This document shows positions 25,480-36,499 of a DNA stretch of 64,000 nt, one piece after another. This stretch comes from Delphinapterus leucas. Its lineage: Eukaryota; Chordata; Mammalia; Artiodactyla; Monodontidae. The stretch is taken from the NCBI RefSeq assembly GCF_002288925.2, contig NW_022098072.1:15837133-15901132 (forward strand), in the 5' to 3' direction. The notes beneath the pieces are model-generated. The model worked only from the letters and a program-made list of their open reading frames with translations. It was not told where the DNA came from and did not search any database. A program made the position numbers and the translations under genes. Position 1 is the stretch's first letter, and each line of letters starts with the position of its first letter.

Positions 25480-25992
25480 ACTGCTTTATTTACTGCTTTA
25501 TTACTCAGCCATAAAAAGAAACGAAATTGAGTTATTTGTAGTGAGGTGGATGGACCTAGAGTCTGTCATACAGAGTGAAGTAAGTCAGAAAGAGAAAGAC
25601 AAATACCGTATGCTAACACATATATATGGAATTTAAGAAAAAAAAAATGTCATGAAGAACCTAGGGGTAAGACAGGAATAAAGCCACAGACCTACTAAAG
25701 AACGGACTTGAGGATAGGGAGGGGGAAGGGTGAGCTGTGACAAAGCGAGAGAGAGGCATGGACATATATACACTACCAAACGTAAGATAGATAGCTAGTG
25801 GGAAGCAGCCGCATAGCACAGGGAGATCAGCTCGGTGCTTTGTGACTGCCTGGAGGGGTGGGATAGGGAGGGAAGAGATATGGGAACATATGTATATGTA
25901 TAACTGATTCACTTTGTTATAAAGCAGAAACTAACACACCATTGTAAAGCAATTATACCCCAATAAAGATGTTAAAAAAATAAAATAAAAAA
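25480..25992 (+). mobile_element. Young L1 LINE, 5'-truncated 3' end, sense
   Basis: From about 25500 the text is the end of L1 ORF2 (ATTACTCAGCCATAAAAAG; translation AIKRNEIELF then MDLESVIQSEVSQKEKDKYRM). The 3' UTR follows, closing with CCCCAATAAAGATG and an A-rich tail. The sequence is close to the copy at 50150-50640, indicating recent activity. The first 20 bases (25480-25500) are not L1 but repeat-like filler. It is flanked by an 11-bp TSD. Confidence 0.93.
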
Positions 25993-26003
25993 TAAAGCAG
26001 TTT
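25993..26003. repeat. Target-site duplication, right copy (TAAAGCAGTTT)
   Basis: Second copy of the 11-bp duplication made by the L1 insertion at 25480-25992. Confidence 0.9.
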
Positions 26004-26345
26004 CAATATGCTATGACTGTGTGGGTGTGTTGGTGTGTTTTTGATATTTATCCTACTTGATATTTTTCAAGTTTCTTAAATCTGTAAGAGTCTGTCATTA
26101 ATTTGGGGAGAAAAAAGATGGCTGATATTTCATCAAATATTTCTTTGTCATGTTCTCTCTATCTTCTCCTCTTGGCATTCCAAATTATACAGATGTTAAA
26201 CCCTTTTATATTATCTCGCAGTTCTTGGATACTCTGTTTTGTTAGTTTCATTTTTCTCCTTTTATAAATTGTTTTGATTAAGCCTAACTCTCAGGCATTC
26301 TGACTCTGTGTCTTGAGGGTAAGGTCTTCCCAGCCACAATATTTA
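26004..26345 (-). mobile_element. Old L1 LINE 5' half, antisense, part 2
   Basis: Continues the element at 24870-25468 after the insertion. 'tatttatcctacttgatatttttcaagtttcttaaatctg', 'tcatcaaatatttctttgtc' and 'cagttcttggatactctgttttg' match successive antisense L1 phrases in the right order. Confidence 0.72.
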
Positions 26346-27139
26346 AATATTTTCTACGTTTTTTACATTGTTGTCATATCTAGTGCCACATATGAAAAAA
26401 AAATACTCCATATCTGTAAACATGTAATGAAACTTAACTTGATTCATATTCTATTCATGGGTTCACTGATCATAAATTAAAGTCAATTCAAATGCTTATC
26501 TTTTATGTGCTATTTATTTTCTGATTATTTTTGAGTTTCTAGTATTAATTGATCTCTTTGCTAGCGAGAGTATAACTTTGAGAAAAATTTTTAAGGATTG
26601 TATGTGAATGTAAAATTCCAGAGTACCAGACATTGGTTTTCTGTAGCTTTCTCACTTGCTCACTTTCTTATTCACACTCTTCTTCTCCCCATTCATACAC
26701 AAATAATTTATTTCCTTGTTTCCTCTAAATAACTTGAGATTAATTTGATATCATATCCACTTCTATTGAAAATTCTCTTATTGACTAATCCTTGGTTTAT
26801 AGTCAAATGTTGTTGACCGTCTCAACAATATTCTTAATAGCTTTTTAAATGTCTGGTCCATGATTCAATTCAGAATCATACATTTCAATTAGTCACCATG
26901 AAGGTAAAGTTTCCTTTATTCTGAAATAATACCTCGGCCTTTGTTTGACATTCATGATCTTGGTATTTTTGAATATGTCAAGCCAGTCATTTTTTTTAAA
27001 TGTTGCAATATATATTTTTGAATTAATATATGTTTCATCCAGGTTTAAAACATTTTATAAGCCCTTAATAAATGCTTAAACATCAGATATTGTGCCTATA
27101 AGGTTAAATGTATTTAAAACAAATTGCTGAGTACTTCAT
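26346..27139. other. AT-rich DNA, nothing recognised
   Basis: No feature was identified; short open frames only. Confidence 0.4.
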
Positions 27140-27235
27140 TCATCAGATGAACAAATCCTTATTGAATTTCTCCACTGGCCCAGGCTCTGCCCTGTGCTGG
27201 CAGTGAGAAGACAGTGATGAAAAGAATAAAGCCTC
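27140..27235 (+). repeat. Unnamed ancient repeat, part 1 (interrupted)
   Basis: 'cagatgaacaaatccttattg' followed by 'ggctctgccctgtgctggcagtg' is the diverged start of the common mammalian 'caacaaatatttattgagc... gtgccaggcactg' repeat. It is split at 27236 by an L1 and resumes after 27604. Confidence 0.6.
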
Positions 27236-27604
27236 AAGAAACATAAATATCATATGATATAACTTATATGCTAAGAAACAGACTCACAAGATAGAAAACA
27301 AGCTTATGGTTACCAAAGCGTAAAGGCTGGGGGGCTGTGAGGGGGATAAATTAGGAGTTTGGGATTAACAGACACACACTACTATATATAAGATAGATAA
27401 ACAACAAGAAACTACTGTATTGCACAGGGAACTATATTCAATATGTTGTAATAATGTATAATGGAAAAGAATCTGAAAAAGAATATATATATACACACAT
27501 ATATATGTATGTATATATGTATATACACATACATATATGAATCACTTTGCTATACACTGAGACTAACACAACATTGTAAATCAACTATACTTCAATAATA
27601 ATAA
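27236..27604 (+). mobile_element. L1 LINE 3' UTR fragment, sense, nested
   Basis: 3' UTR text: 'atatcatatgatataacttatatg', 'gaaacagactcacaag', 'tatggttaccaaagcg', 'cacagggaactatattcaat' and the end 'acaacattgtaaatcaac' with ACTTCAATAATA. A TA/CA microsatellite (27486-27540) lies inside. The bordering words around GCCTC at 27221-27235 and 27605-27619 look like a decayed TSD. Confidence 0.88.
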
Positions 27605-28110
27605 TAAAAGTACGGCCTCTGCCCCTATGGAGCAAAGAGTTGAGTGAGGAGAGGTATAAAAAATACTTTTCCAGACTCATAATGACAACCATTATTGCAT
27701 GCTATGAAAGGAATTGGAATGGCGTAGTGAAAGAATACAAACAAGTATCTGATTTAGGTTGGGATGGAGTCAGAGAAGTCCTCCCTATGGAGGTGACTTC
27801 TGACTTGCAGCTTAAAGGGTGAGTAGTAGTAAGTTAAATGAAAGGCATCTCAGAAACTGAAACACATGTGAGAAAGTCAGAGCAGGAGGAGTGCACGAAG
27901 GGTAGATGAAAGTGGTTTAAGGTGAAGACAAAGGATGTAGTGTCACCAGAGTATATGAGTCCCCTCAGGTTTATTAAGAATTTCAACGTTATCAGAAGTG
28001 CAGTTTTAGCCACAGAAAGCATTTATGGAGGGGGTCACATGATTAGATCTGCATTTACTTCCATAGAGCCACCTTGACTCTCCCTATTTTTTCAATATAA
28101 TTGTCTTAAG
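27605..28110 (+). repeat. Unnamed ancient repeat, part 2
   Basis: Resumes with 'ggcctctgcccctatggagc', then 'agaagtcctccctatggaggtgacttctgac' and 'ggggtcacatgattagatctgcattta', which are ordered blocks of the same repeat family seen at 6795 and 55905. The in-frame stretches here are chance. Confidence 0.6.
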
Positions 28111-28204
28111 TATTTCCTCAACATACATTGAGCATAATGTCAGACGGTATTATAATTTTAGCCTCAATCATCAAATATGATATAATAAACCCATAAGATG
28201 TAAA

Positions 28205-29215
28205 ATAGTTGTTTTATTGTTCTTTCATTTCTTACCCTATTTTGTTGTTCTTTCCTTTTCTGAAGTTCCAAAACTATTTGGAGAATTCCTTTAGCCAGCC
28301 TTCAAGAATAGTTTTGCTAGCAACAAATCCTGTTTTCTTTCATCTAAACTTGTCTGTATTTCTCCTTCATTCCTGATTCCTTTCACTGGATATAGAATTT
28401 GCCTTCGTTACTTTCAGTACTTGAAATGTTGTACCACTTACTTCTGCCTCAGTTCCCAGCAAGGTCCTGTGGACACTAGGGGTAAGGGAGAAGCTGAGAG
28501 TGTCAACCAACTCTGCCCCCGACTTTGACTTTGTTCTGCCTTGTGGATGCCAGGTGGATATGGAGGCACAGTTCCTTAACGCTGGTGATGACTGTGGATG
28601 CTGTGCGTGGAGCAGAGTGGTAACTGGCCCTCTTTGCCCTAAGTCATTCAGTCTCCGTGCTGCCCAGCAGCAGGGAAAGCTCAAGTTGTGAACCCTACTA
28701 ACACTGCCCTGAGGTGAAATCAGAGTGCTACCCGCCACCTGCCTCTCTGTCTCAGGGGTGGAAAACCAGCTCCCTGCTAGGTCCAATTGACACCACCCTG
28801 CCTCCTGCTTCCAGGGTTGGTGAGGGGGGCGGGGCGGAGCTTGAAAATCAGCCTCTCACTGGCCCTGCTGAAGTCACAGGAAGCGGGGGGCGGATGCAGT
28901 TTTTCCGCAGGCGTTCGGCTGGAGCAGGGTAAGTACTGCTGATAAAGTTTTCTGTTGTTAAGCCACCCTTTTTCTGGCTCTTCGGCTAGGGCCAACGGGA
29001 GCTTTTATTGGAGCTTTGGTCTGTGCCTGTGGGCGGTTCCGAACAGCGAGTTTCTTGAGTGCTCTGTGGGGATATGCCGTACGGGGAGTAGCAAAGAGAC
29101 TCAGGGAACTCACTGCCATTTGTTAGCTAGGACAAGGCAGCATTTGAAAAGAGCCTTAGGAGTGGGGTGGAGAATGCGGAGTTTGGTTTCCACCCTAATA
29201 TGATTAAGTTTTCTA
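28205..29215 (-). mobile_element. Old L1 LINE 5' end with GC-rich 5' UTR, antisense
   Basis: A T-rich antisense part (28205-28440, 'ttcctttcactggatatagaattt') passes into a GC-rich part with GGGGGGCGGGGCGGAGC near 28826. Further on are 'gcaggcgttcggctggagcaggg' and 'cttcggctagggccaacggg'. This order (ORF1 side, then GC-rich 5' UTR) is as expected for the antisense of an old L1. Frames of up to 139 codons here are by-products. Confidence 0.55.
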
Positions 29216-30360
29216 CAGGACAGCGGTAATATCACATAGTGGAGGCGATGACTGGTAAAGTACAAACTCAGAAAAAAATGAGAAAGCAGTGTGGAAAGAA
29301 ACACGTTTGTCTGTTTCTCTTGAGCTGTATGGGATAAACACTATTATGTTTTTTTCAAAGTCATTTCCTTTCATTATATATAAATACTAGCCTAAGTATG
29401 AGTCCATTAGAACACAGTTGACACCTTGGAAGAAATGAGAGCAATAGATAGAAATAAAATGAGCTACTAGGCAGCACATTTAAGTGGTTTGTTTTTCACA
29501 ATGTGTCCCAAAAAGGAGACAAGGTGTCTGACATGCAGTCTTTTAAGTGTCTTTCTCTCCAAAACATATCTGAGCATCCAAATGTGGAAGAGAAGAAATT
29601 GGGTATCTCAAAATGACTCTTTTAAGAGCTTTCTCTAGCTCCCAAAGAGATCTGTTTGCTTCTAAGAGATTTATTTTGTTATCATCACATCTGAAATGCA
29701 CTAGGAAGAAGAAGACTTTTGTTAGCTCAGAACAATAGTAAATCAGCTATCCTAAGTGCAGTTCTGTCTTAAAGATTTATTTTGTTTTGTTATAATGGAG
29801 ATGAGTCAAGGAGATAGTAGTATGGAAACACTTTTGATTCTGCTTCAGGACAAAGGTCAGTAACTTAAGACTCAAGTTTCCTCATAGTAAAAACACTTTC
29901 TAAATATCTTTGATGGGAAATGCTGCTCTGGTGAGGACTAGATCTGTCAGCATGCAACAGAAAGCAAAATACAGCATAACACTAAGGACCTGCTGTCCAC
30001 TAAAATGAGAGAAGTGTTTTAGAAAATATATTTTATACTCTATTCTTAGGGTACATCGAGCAAACTAACTATAGGATAGAAATTGCTGTTTTACTGAGAT
30101 CATCTGCTTCATGCTTTTTGAGATAGCTCGATTTCTATAGCAGAACTGCCAACTTTTATACTATATTAGATGTAGTTTTTGTCAGGGACACATTCACCTC
30201 ACACTGTTAAAGTATCTGGCTTTTAGGTTAATTTGCCTTTTGCTACTCCACATTTTTATGTAAAGGATTGTTATAGCAGATAAGAAAAAAAAAAAAAAAC
30301 ACAAAGAGCAGAGTTCTACTCCTAGCTCTATGACCTATGATGTCTGTGTGCTTGGGAAAA
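29216..30360. other. No recognised feature; poly(A) run near 30284
   Basis: Mixed AT-rich sequence. A run of about 16 A residues at 30284-30299 is not preceded by any recognised SINE or L1. Confidence 0.4.
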
Positions 30361-30530
30361 AACTGTAAGCTTTCTAACCAGGGGGAAAGGGTGGGAGGAA
30401 GGGATAGTTAGGGAATTTGAGATTGACATGTACACACTGCTTTATTTAGAATGGATAACCAACAAGGACCTACATGGAGACCTGTAAGCACAGGGAACTC
30501 TGCTCAATATTATGTAAAAACCTAAGTGGT
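30361..30530 (+). mobile_element. L1 LINE 3' UTR fragment, sense, cut short by a SINE
   Basis: 'gggatagttagggaatttgagattgacatgtacacactgc' and 'ggataaccaacaaggaccta', then 'cacagggaactctgctcaatattatg', are cetartiodactyl L1 3' UTR text. It stops at 'aacctaagtgg' near 30530, just where the SINE begins. The expected last part of the UTR is not found after the SINE. Confidence 0.85.
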
Positions 30531-30536
30531 GGTGGG

Positions 30537-30728
30537 GGGCTTCCCTGGTGGCACAGTGGTTGAGAGTCCGCCTGACGATGCAGGGGACACGGGTTCGTGC
30601 CCCAGTCCGGGAAGATCCCACATGCTGTGGAGCGGCTGGGCCCGTGAGCCATGTCCGCTGAGCCTGCGCGACCGGAGCCTGTGCTCCGCAACAGGAGAGG
30701 CCACAACAGTGAGAGGCCCGCGTACCGC
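30537..30728 (+). mobile_element. CHR-class tRNA-derived SINE
   Basis: Full short-type body from GGGGCTTCCCTGGTGGCACAG to GAGGCCCGCGTACCGC. Instead of an A tail it is followed directly by a CA then TA microsatellite. It sits at the broken end of an L1 3' UTR. Confidence 0.94.
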
Positions 30729-30751
30729 GCACGCACACACACACACACACG

Positions 30752-30787
<36 letters not shown>
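30729..30787. repeat. Compound (CA)n(TA)n microsatellite at SINE tail
   Basis: GCACGCACAC repeats to 30750, then (TA)n from 30753 to 30786. Probably grew from the former SINE tail or neighbouring TA-rich L1 tail. A shorter TA run follows at 30822-30841. Confidence 0.93.
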
Positions 30788-30789
<2 letters not shown>

Positions 30790-30844
30790 GAGTTCACAAT
30801 TCAAATGTAAGATTTGAGGAAAAATATATATATATATATACTTA

Positions 30845-31338
30845 TCTTAAAATGTAATTGATCACCTCCATAGTACCACATTTTTAAAACTCATTGCCTT
30901 TAACCACCTAGCAGACAGTTCAAGCAGGAAACAGAACTTAAATCTCCTGAGATTTCTTTATACATTTTTTCTCTGAAAAATGCACTTTTTCTTAACATTC
31001 ACAATTACTTGAGACGATCATGTACATAAAAGGAAACAATTTGTTTATAAAGTGATGGATTTTTTACTTTTTATTTTTGATGGGGGATATGCTGCTGGTA
31101 AAATGAGAAGCAGACAAACATTATGCTCCTGTTAGCAGGCATCCTTTAAAGGGCTATTTTAGATTAAGTAATAAATAAATAGATAGATGCTAATTGTTTT
31201 AATAGAAAATTTCCAAAAGAGTAGGTTATCAAATGATCCCTCTTTAACAGTGCAATAAACCATGTATGATTTTTTTAAAATTTCTTTTATGTGGACAAAT
31301 TTAAAGTCTTTACTGAATTTGTTACAATATTGCTTCCA
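30845..31338. other. No recognised feature
   Basis: AT-rich; nothing recognised. Confidence 0.4.
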
Positions 31339-31351
31339 TTTTATGTTTTGG

Positions 31352-31457
31352 TTTTTTGGCCATGAGGCATGTGGGATCTTAGCTCCCTGACCAGGGATCG
31401 AACCTGCACCCCCTGCACTGGAAGGCAAAATCTTTCCTGGACCGCCAGGGAAGTCCC
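31352..31457 (-). mobile_element. Older tRNA-derived SINE, truncated type, antisense
   Basis: Complement reads GGGACTTCCCTGGCGGTCCAG, a GGTTCGATCCCTGG B box, and 'gagctaagatcccacatgcc' followed by 'ggccaaaaaa'. This is the shorter tRNA-Glu-like SINE shared by cetaceans and ruminants. It is older than the CHR copies above. Near-identical words TTTTATGTTTTGG (31339-31351) and TTTTATATTTTGG (31464-31476) look like its TSD. Confidence 0.9.
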
Positions 31458-31476
31458 TATGATTTTTATATTTTGG

Positions 31477-33850
31477 TTTAGTGTTTGGATTATAAACGTA
31501 ACTGTGTCCTAATTCCCATAATCAGATGTCTAAGCTAGCTGACTTAGACTACAAAGATATATTCAATAGTTTTAATGTTACATTTGAAAAATCTCAAGAA
31601 TATAGGAAAATGAAGCAACAACTAAATGTGTTACAAAATGGTACAAAAAGCATGCAGATCTTAAGTACATATATATAATTTTAAAATTAGAACTATTCAG
31701 AAAATATGAAGATCTGTCTTAGATAAAAAGTAGAGGAGGAATGGTGGGTTTTGTCCATTAATCCATCCATATGTTTGGGAAAATTTTTTTAAAGTTCATT
31801 TCAAATTATGAAATAATATATTTTAAACATATGGAAAAATGACATAATTTTTGAAAAGGGTGTATTTAATCTCATACTGGAAGAGTAGCAAAATTCATTT
31901 GTAGGGGTGAATTGACTTTAACTTTGTTTATTACACTTGCATTATTTAACAAAGTAGTCACATCTTTGCAATAATTTCAGTTTTACTACACTTTTAATGG
32001 CCAAGAAATACATCCAGAGTCCCTCCAAGTACATTCAGAAATCTAGTTCATGACGTGCAAGATAATTTGCACAATCAATGTGGGACAAAAGAAATACTTG
32101 CTTAAAATGTAAGTGCCCAGATTCCCATCACTAAAGAAATTTGCCTGCTGCAGAGACATTATTTTTGACTTCACTAATCAAGTTTATTTTCTTTACTGTA
32201 ATAACACTTGTAATTGCACTAGGGTGGCAGTCAAATTTGACTCCTAAAGAAAATTAACAGGACTTTAAATGGAAAGGCCTCTGAAGCTGCAGTTTATGCA
32301 GTTTTACAGTTTAATTCAAAGCATTATAGTAAGGATACTACTCATTGCCAAAAGTTGCCTCACAACAAATAATCCAAAAGAACTGGCACAGGTTCCATTC
32401 ATCCCCTCTCTACTGGGCAATAAAGGACACAATTTCTCTCTTGAATCGGGAACCAAGGATGTATGCATGGAACACCTTGGGACCAGGAGGCTCAACATTG
32501 ATTCTCAGTCAGGACTTCTTATACCCTGCTGGTCAGATGGACACATTCTTGCTACATGACTCGCCCCAACGATAGAGCTCTGTGGATTTCATTAAAACTA
32601 GGTTCAAATCATAAATATCAAGGTTATCAATAAAACATGCAGACAACCTAGTATAAACTTCCCTGAAATTTTCCTTGGATCCACGGTTTCAAAAAAAAAA
32701 AAATTATTATTAATCAATATATTGCATGGCTTGTCTAAGTGTCCAAAGCATGTACATTTCTGACTTTAACAAACCAGCCCAGGCTAATTTTAGTTTCTAT
32801 AGCACAGAAATCTTTTTCTTAATTTTTACCTTCCTTGATAATCAGATATTGAATAAGGTATTTAGTTTGGATATCTTGATATTATAAAATATTTTGTGTA
32901 TACTTTACACATAGATAGAACTATAGTAGTTTATGCTATCATTGTCACCAGATGATGGAGGCTTTAGACTTACTTAAATAAGTTTATATAATTACTTACT
33001 CTTTTGTCTTATTGATAATTACAAATCCCAATAAAAACTAGATACAAATAATCCTTTTATGGTGATCTTGGTAGAGCAATATGCAGCATTCATAAGTCTG
33101 TCATCCTCCTATTTGTTCTTTAAGTTGCTCTTAGTTGTAATTCATCTGATTTGGCTCTTTTATGTCATATGTTTTTCCGTTATAATTAGAGAATTACACT
33201 TTTTACATTTACATTTTTACCTCTTTGAAAGAAGATTTAAATTATGTTTTATATCACATTTGCTAGAGTTCTCTCCCAATTCTTCACTTGTCAGAATTAT
33301 TTTTTGGTGGAACAAAACTAAAGTAACATGGGTTTGTTTTACTGAAACTGTTTCAAATATTGCCCAGTGTGCTAAAGTTGGTGATACCGATTTTGTGCTA
33401 TAATTCAAGGTTGTTTTCGTTTAGTATATGAAATGACATTTTATTCCTTATGTTACCTCTTTAATACTTTAATTCCATAATGTGTACCGAATATCTACTT
33501 TTTGGAAGAAATTTTATAGTAGAGGAAATGACATAAACAAATGTGTAGAGGTATAAAATGGCATGCTGTAATACCAGTGCAGGAAGCTACAGAAAGTTGA
33601 GTATTTTAAGCTTAAACTGTGATGTGGAAAATCATGTTGGGTTTAATTACAAACAGAGTTGTTAAAATGCTTTAAACAATGAGTGTGTAGTATAGATTTC
33701 TGGGAGGTACAAAATGATGAACACAAAGTGTATTCACTAATGTTTGAATACGTGATAGCAAACAACATTACATACGTGAAGTTTGAACCTGAGGGTCCTG
33801 AGTTTGAGAAAGGTAGGTTGTAAGGAAAGAATAACTCTTCAGGGCTTTTC
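31477..33850. other. No recognised gene or repeat
   Basis: Long stretch without a named repeat. 32240-32600 is somewhat less AT-rich, with overlapping short frames on both strands that have no family features. A poly(A) run lies at 32691-32703. Confidence 0.4.
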
Positions 33851-33879
33851 TTTTTTCCTTTTTTTTTTTTTTTAAAGTT

Positions 33880-34335
33880 CTTGGGCTACTCTGGAAAATA
33901 GAGCCTTTCTATCCCTGATGGATTGGAGTATTGTCCACAATTCTCCCCTCTCCTTGTGTCCACTCTCTTTGCCATGTAACTTTGCATTTTCTCCTTTGAA
34001 AGGCAGAGTGTATTCCTTTGTCTCTTGACTCCAGGCATGGATATTTGACTTGCTGTTGCCTATTAAATGTATGTGAAAGTGACAATATGCCAATTTAGAG
34101 CCTACACTCTTGCACCTGTGCCATTGCCATGAGTAGCACATGTCCTTGCTAGCCTACTGATATTAGAGACTTAGCAGCTGACCCAGTTCCATCTGTCCCT
34201 TAGAGATTTTTAACCAGCTGAGTCAGTAGAACCTCTCCAACCTATCCACAGACCTGTAAGAAATATTTGTTATCAGGGTATTCAAATGAGAGTTTGTTTA
34301 TTTTTCAGTTATGCAGCAATAGTTGACAAATATAT
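33880..34335 (+). repeat. MaLR-type LTR (MLT1-like), diverged
   Basis: Ordered LTR text: 'atatttgacttgctgttgcc', 'atgccaatttagagcctacac', 'agcagctgacccagtt', and an ending 'ttatgcagcaatagttgac' like the end of MLT1-type LTRs. A T run (33858-33874) precedes it. It is an old solo LTR of an ERVL-MaLR element, with no viral gene attached. Confidence 0.6.
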
Positions 34336-34544
34336 ATTTTTAGTCTTTAGTTTCTTCCTCATGAAGCCCTGTCACTTTTCAATATTACAGTCCAAAATGG
34401 ATGGATTAAAGGATAAAGAAGTTAGAGGTAGGTAGGTCTGCAAATGCCAAGTGGTTGTTATAAATTATCATATATCAACTCAAAATTACAAGAGAAAATA
34501 TATTAAAAATATTTGCTTTGTGTCCATTCTTTCCTTTCCATATA

Positions 34545-35135
34545 AGAACAAGAGTGATCTTAGCAAAACAAAAAAAAATGTTTATTGTAATCAAAATAAA
34601 ATCCCAAACTTTTACGAGGCCACTCTGCATGACCTGACCCATACCCTCCCCTCAAGCCTTATCTTAATCTATACTCTCACGTTCATTAATTTGTCCAGCC
34701 ACACTGATCTCATTAAAATCCATCAAAAATTATAATTCTATACCCCTTGCCACTACACATTTTGCACTTCTCCTACTCTCTCTGAACAACTTTATTTTTC
34801 TGGATATTTCTGAGTTCTTCAGGATTTCACATGATTCACTCCAGTTATCATTTAGGTCTCAGCTCAAGTGCCATTCATCATAGAGTTCTCCTTGACTAGG
34901 ACATCAAAGATCAACCCTCTACCCTCAGTCAATATCTCCTATGACCTAGTTTTATTGTCTTTTTATCCCATACCATTCTCTGATAATTATTTATTTGATT
35001 ACTTTATTGCTGTTCTTTCACCAGTATGTAAGTCTTGAAAGCAGAGTTTTAGCTATGATGTTTGTGCTCACAGCTGTACCCATAGAACTTAAAACTTTGC
35101 CCAAAATAGAACAAGTTCTCAAAAATGTGTTATAC
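34545..35135 (+). mobile_element. L2 LINE 3' end
   Basis: Successive L2 blocks: 'ctctgcatgacctgaccc', 'gtccagccacactgatctc', 'atttaggtctcagctcaagtgccattcatc', 'agagttctccttgactagg' and 'gcagagttttagctatgat'. The order and spacing match an L2 3' region in sense. Ancient, inactive. Confidence 0.78.
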
Positions 35136-36499
35136 CAAGGAGTCAAGAAATTGGAAAACTTTAGTTGATGATGTATGTATTATAATCCTATTTTAGTCAT
35201 GTTGCTTAACAAGGTTCAAACAGGTAGACCGACTATCTCAGTGTCACCCAAATAGTTAATGGCAGAACTTTTAACCCCAATAGTGTTGACTGCATGGATG
35301 ATTATATTTCCATCAACATTGCACATGATATTTCCATGAACACTGAATAGGCTCCTTAGGGTAAGCAAGGTCAGATGCCTATGCTTCTCATTTCTCTGTA
35401 GTAGATGAAGGTTTTTAAAAGACCCTTTTTTACTGAGAGTTCCCTCCCTCCCCAAGGTGACTTATACTACACAGATGAAATCCACAAGTACCTCAGGAGC
35501 TATAAAAATTCAATTAAATTTCATGTAACTAAAAAGCTGCTCATTTTGCAATTAATAAAACATAATAAAGAGATAAAGAAATATTTCAGGAGTTTCAAAA
35601 TATCTAGCTATATCATTTTCAAGAATCTTGTGTCATATCATTCACTTAGATGAAGTTAAGGAATTCAGTGCAAGAATGAGAGAACAATTTTAATTTGTCT
35701 CATTTTTTCTTTTATTTGGACTGTCACCAAGTGTCTTATTAAGTGGGCTTAAGTACAATTAGAATCAGTCTGGGTTTTTAATTTTTTAAGACTAAAAGGT
35801 CAAACTAGGCAGATCACTTGGAATTATAAATACAGCTTATTAGATTAGCCAGTTTGTCATATTTTATTTTAAATGAAAAAATAATTAATTGGAAAAAGTT
35901 TTAATAACACTGAAGGAAAATATCAAATGCATACTGGATATCTTGTCTCTTATGTGAGCAAACAGATCTTCCTCTGTTAACTAAATGGGCTGCTTATCGT
36001 TCCCCCTTCTCTTTGAATACTTATTCCATTCATAGTTCAGGAACTCACTTTTTTAGCTCACATTCTATCCTTACTAAACTATTCTTAGACGCCAGGAAAG
36101 GCACTAAGCTTCAAACTATTTTCGTTTATGCCTTTACCTGCTTTTTAATATCAAATCCCATTCTTAACCCACCATCACTACATCATCAACCTTAGATTGA
36201 CATCACTCTAAAACATTTTTTTTTATCAAATGGATAGAGTGGCTTTCTCCAAAATAGCTTAATTGTTTTAGCATCCATATTTTAAGATAAACAGATACAA
36301 TCCCATTGTTTTCAACCATGTCCCTATGTTCCTATGTATTCTAGGTGAAAATGCACTCTTTCCAGAAGGCAAACCTTTGTTTCCTTCTTTTTTTCTGAAT
36401 CCAACCAAAAGTAAGAGGTTCAAGAAACAGAAACTACATTTCATGAAATCAGAAAACACTTTTAAATGAAACTATAAATGAAATCTATAAATAAATGAA
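35136..36499. other. AT-rich DNA, nothing recognised
   Basis: No feature recognised. Confidence 0.4.

Noticed and set aside
25661..25912. 83-codon minus-strand frame, also found near 50220-50564
   Set aside because: Antisense of the L1 3' UTR; recurs because the L1 tail recurs, not because of a gene family.
28367..28786. 139-codon minus-strand open frame in a GC-rich stretch
   Set aside because: Lies in an L1 5' UTR-like segment; no domain or family feature. GC-rich DNA keeps frames open by chance.
33059..33403. 114-codon hydrophobic open frame
   Set aside because: T-rich strand gives leucine, phenylalanine and isoleucine by composition; no start context, signal or family feature.
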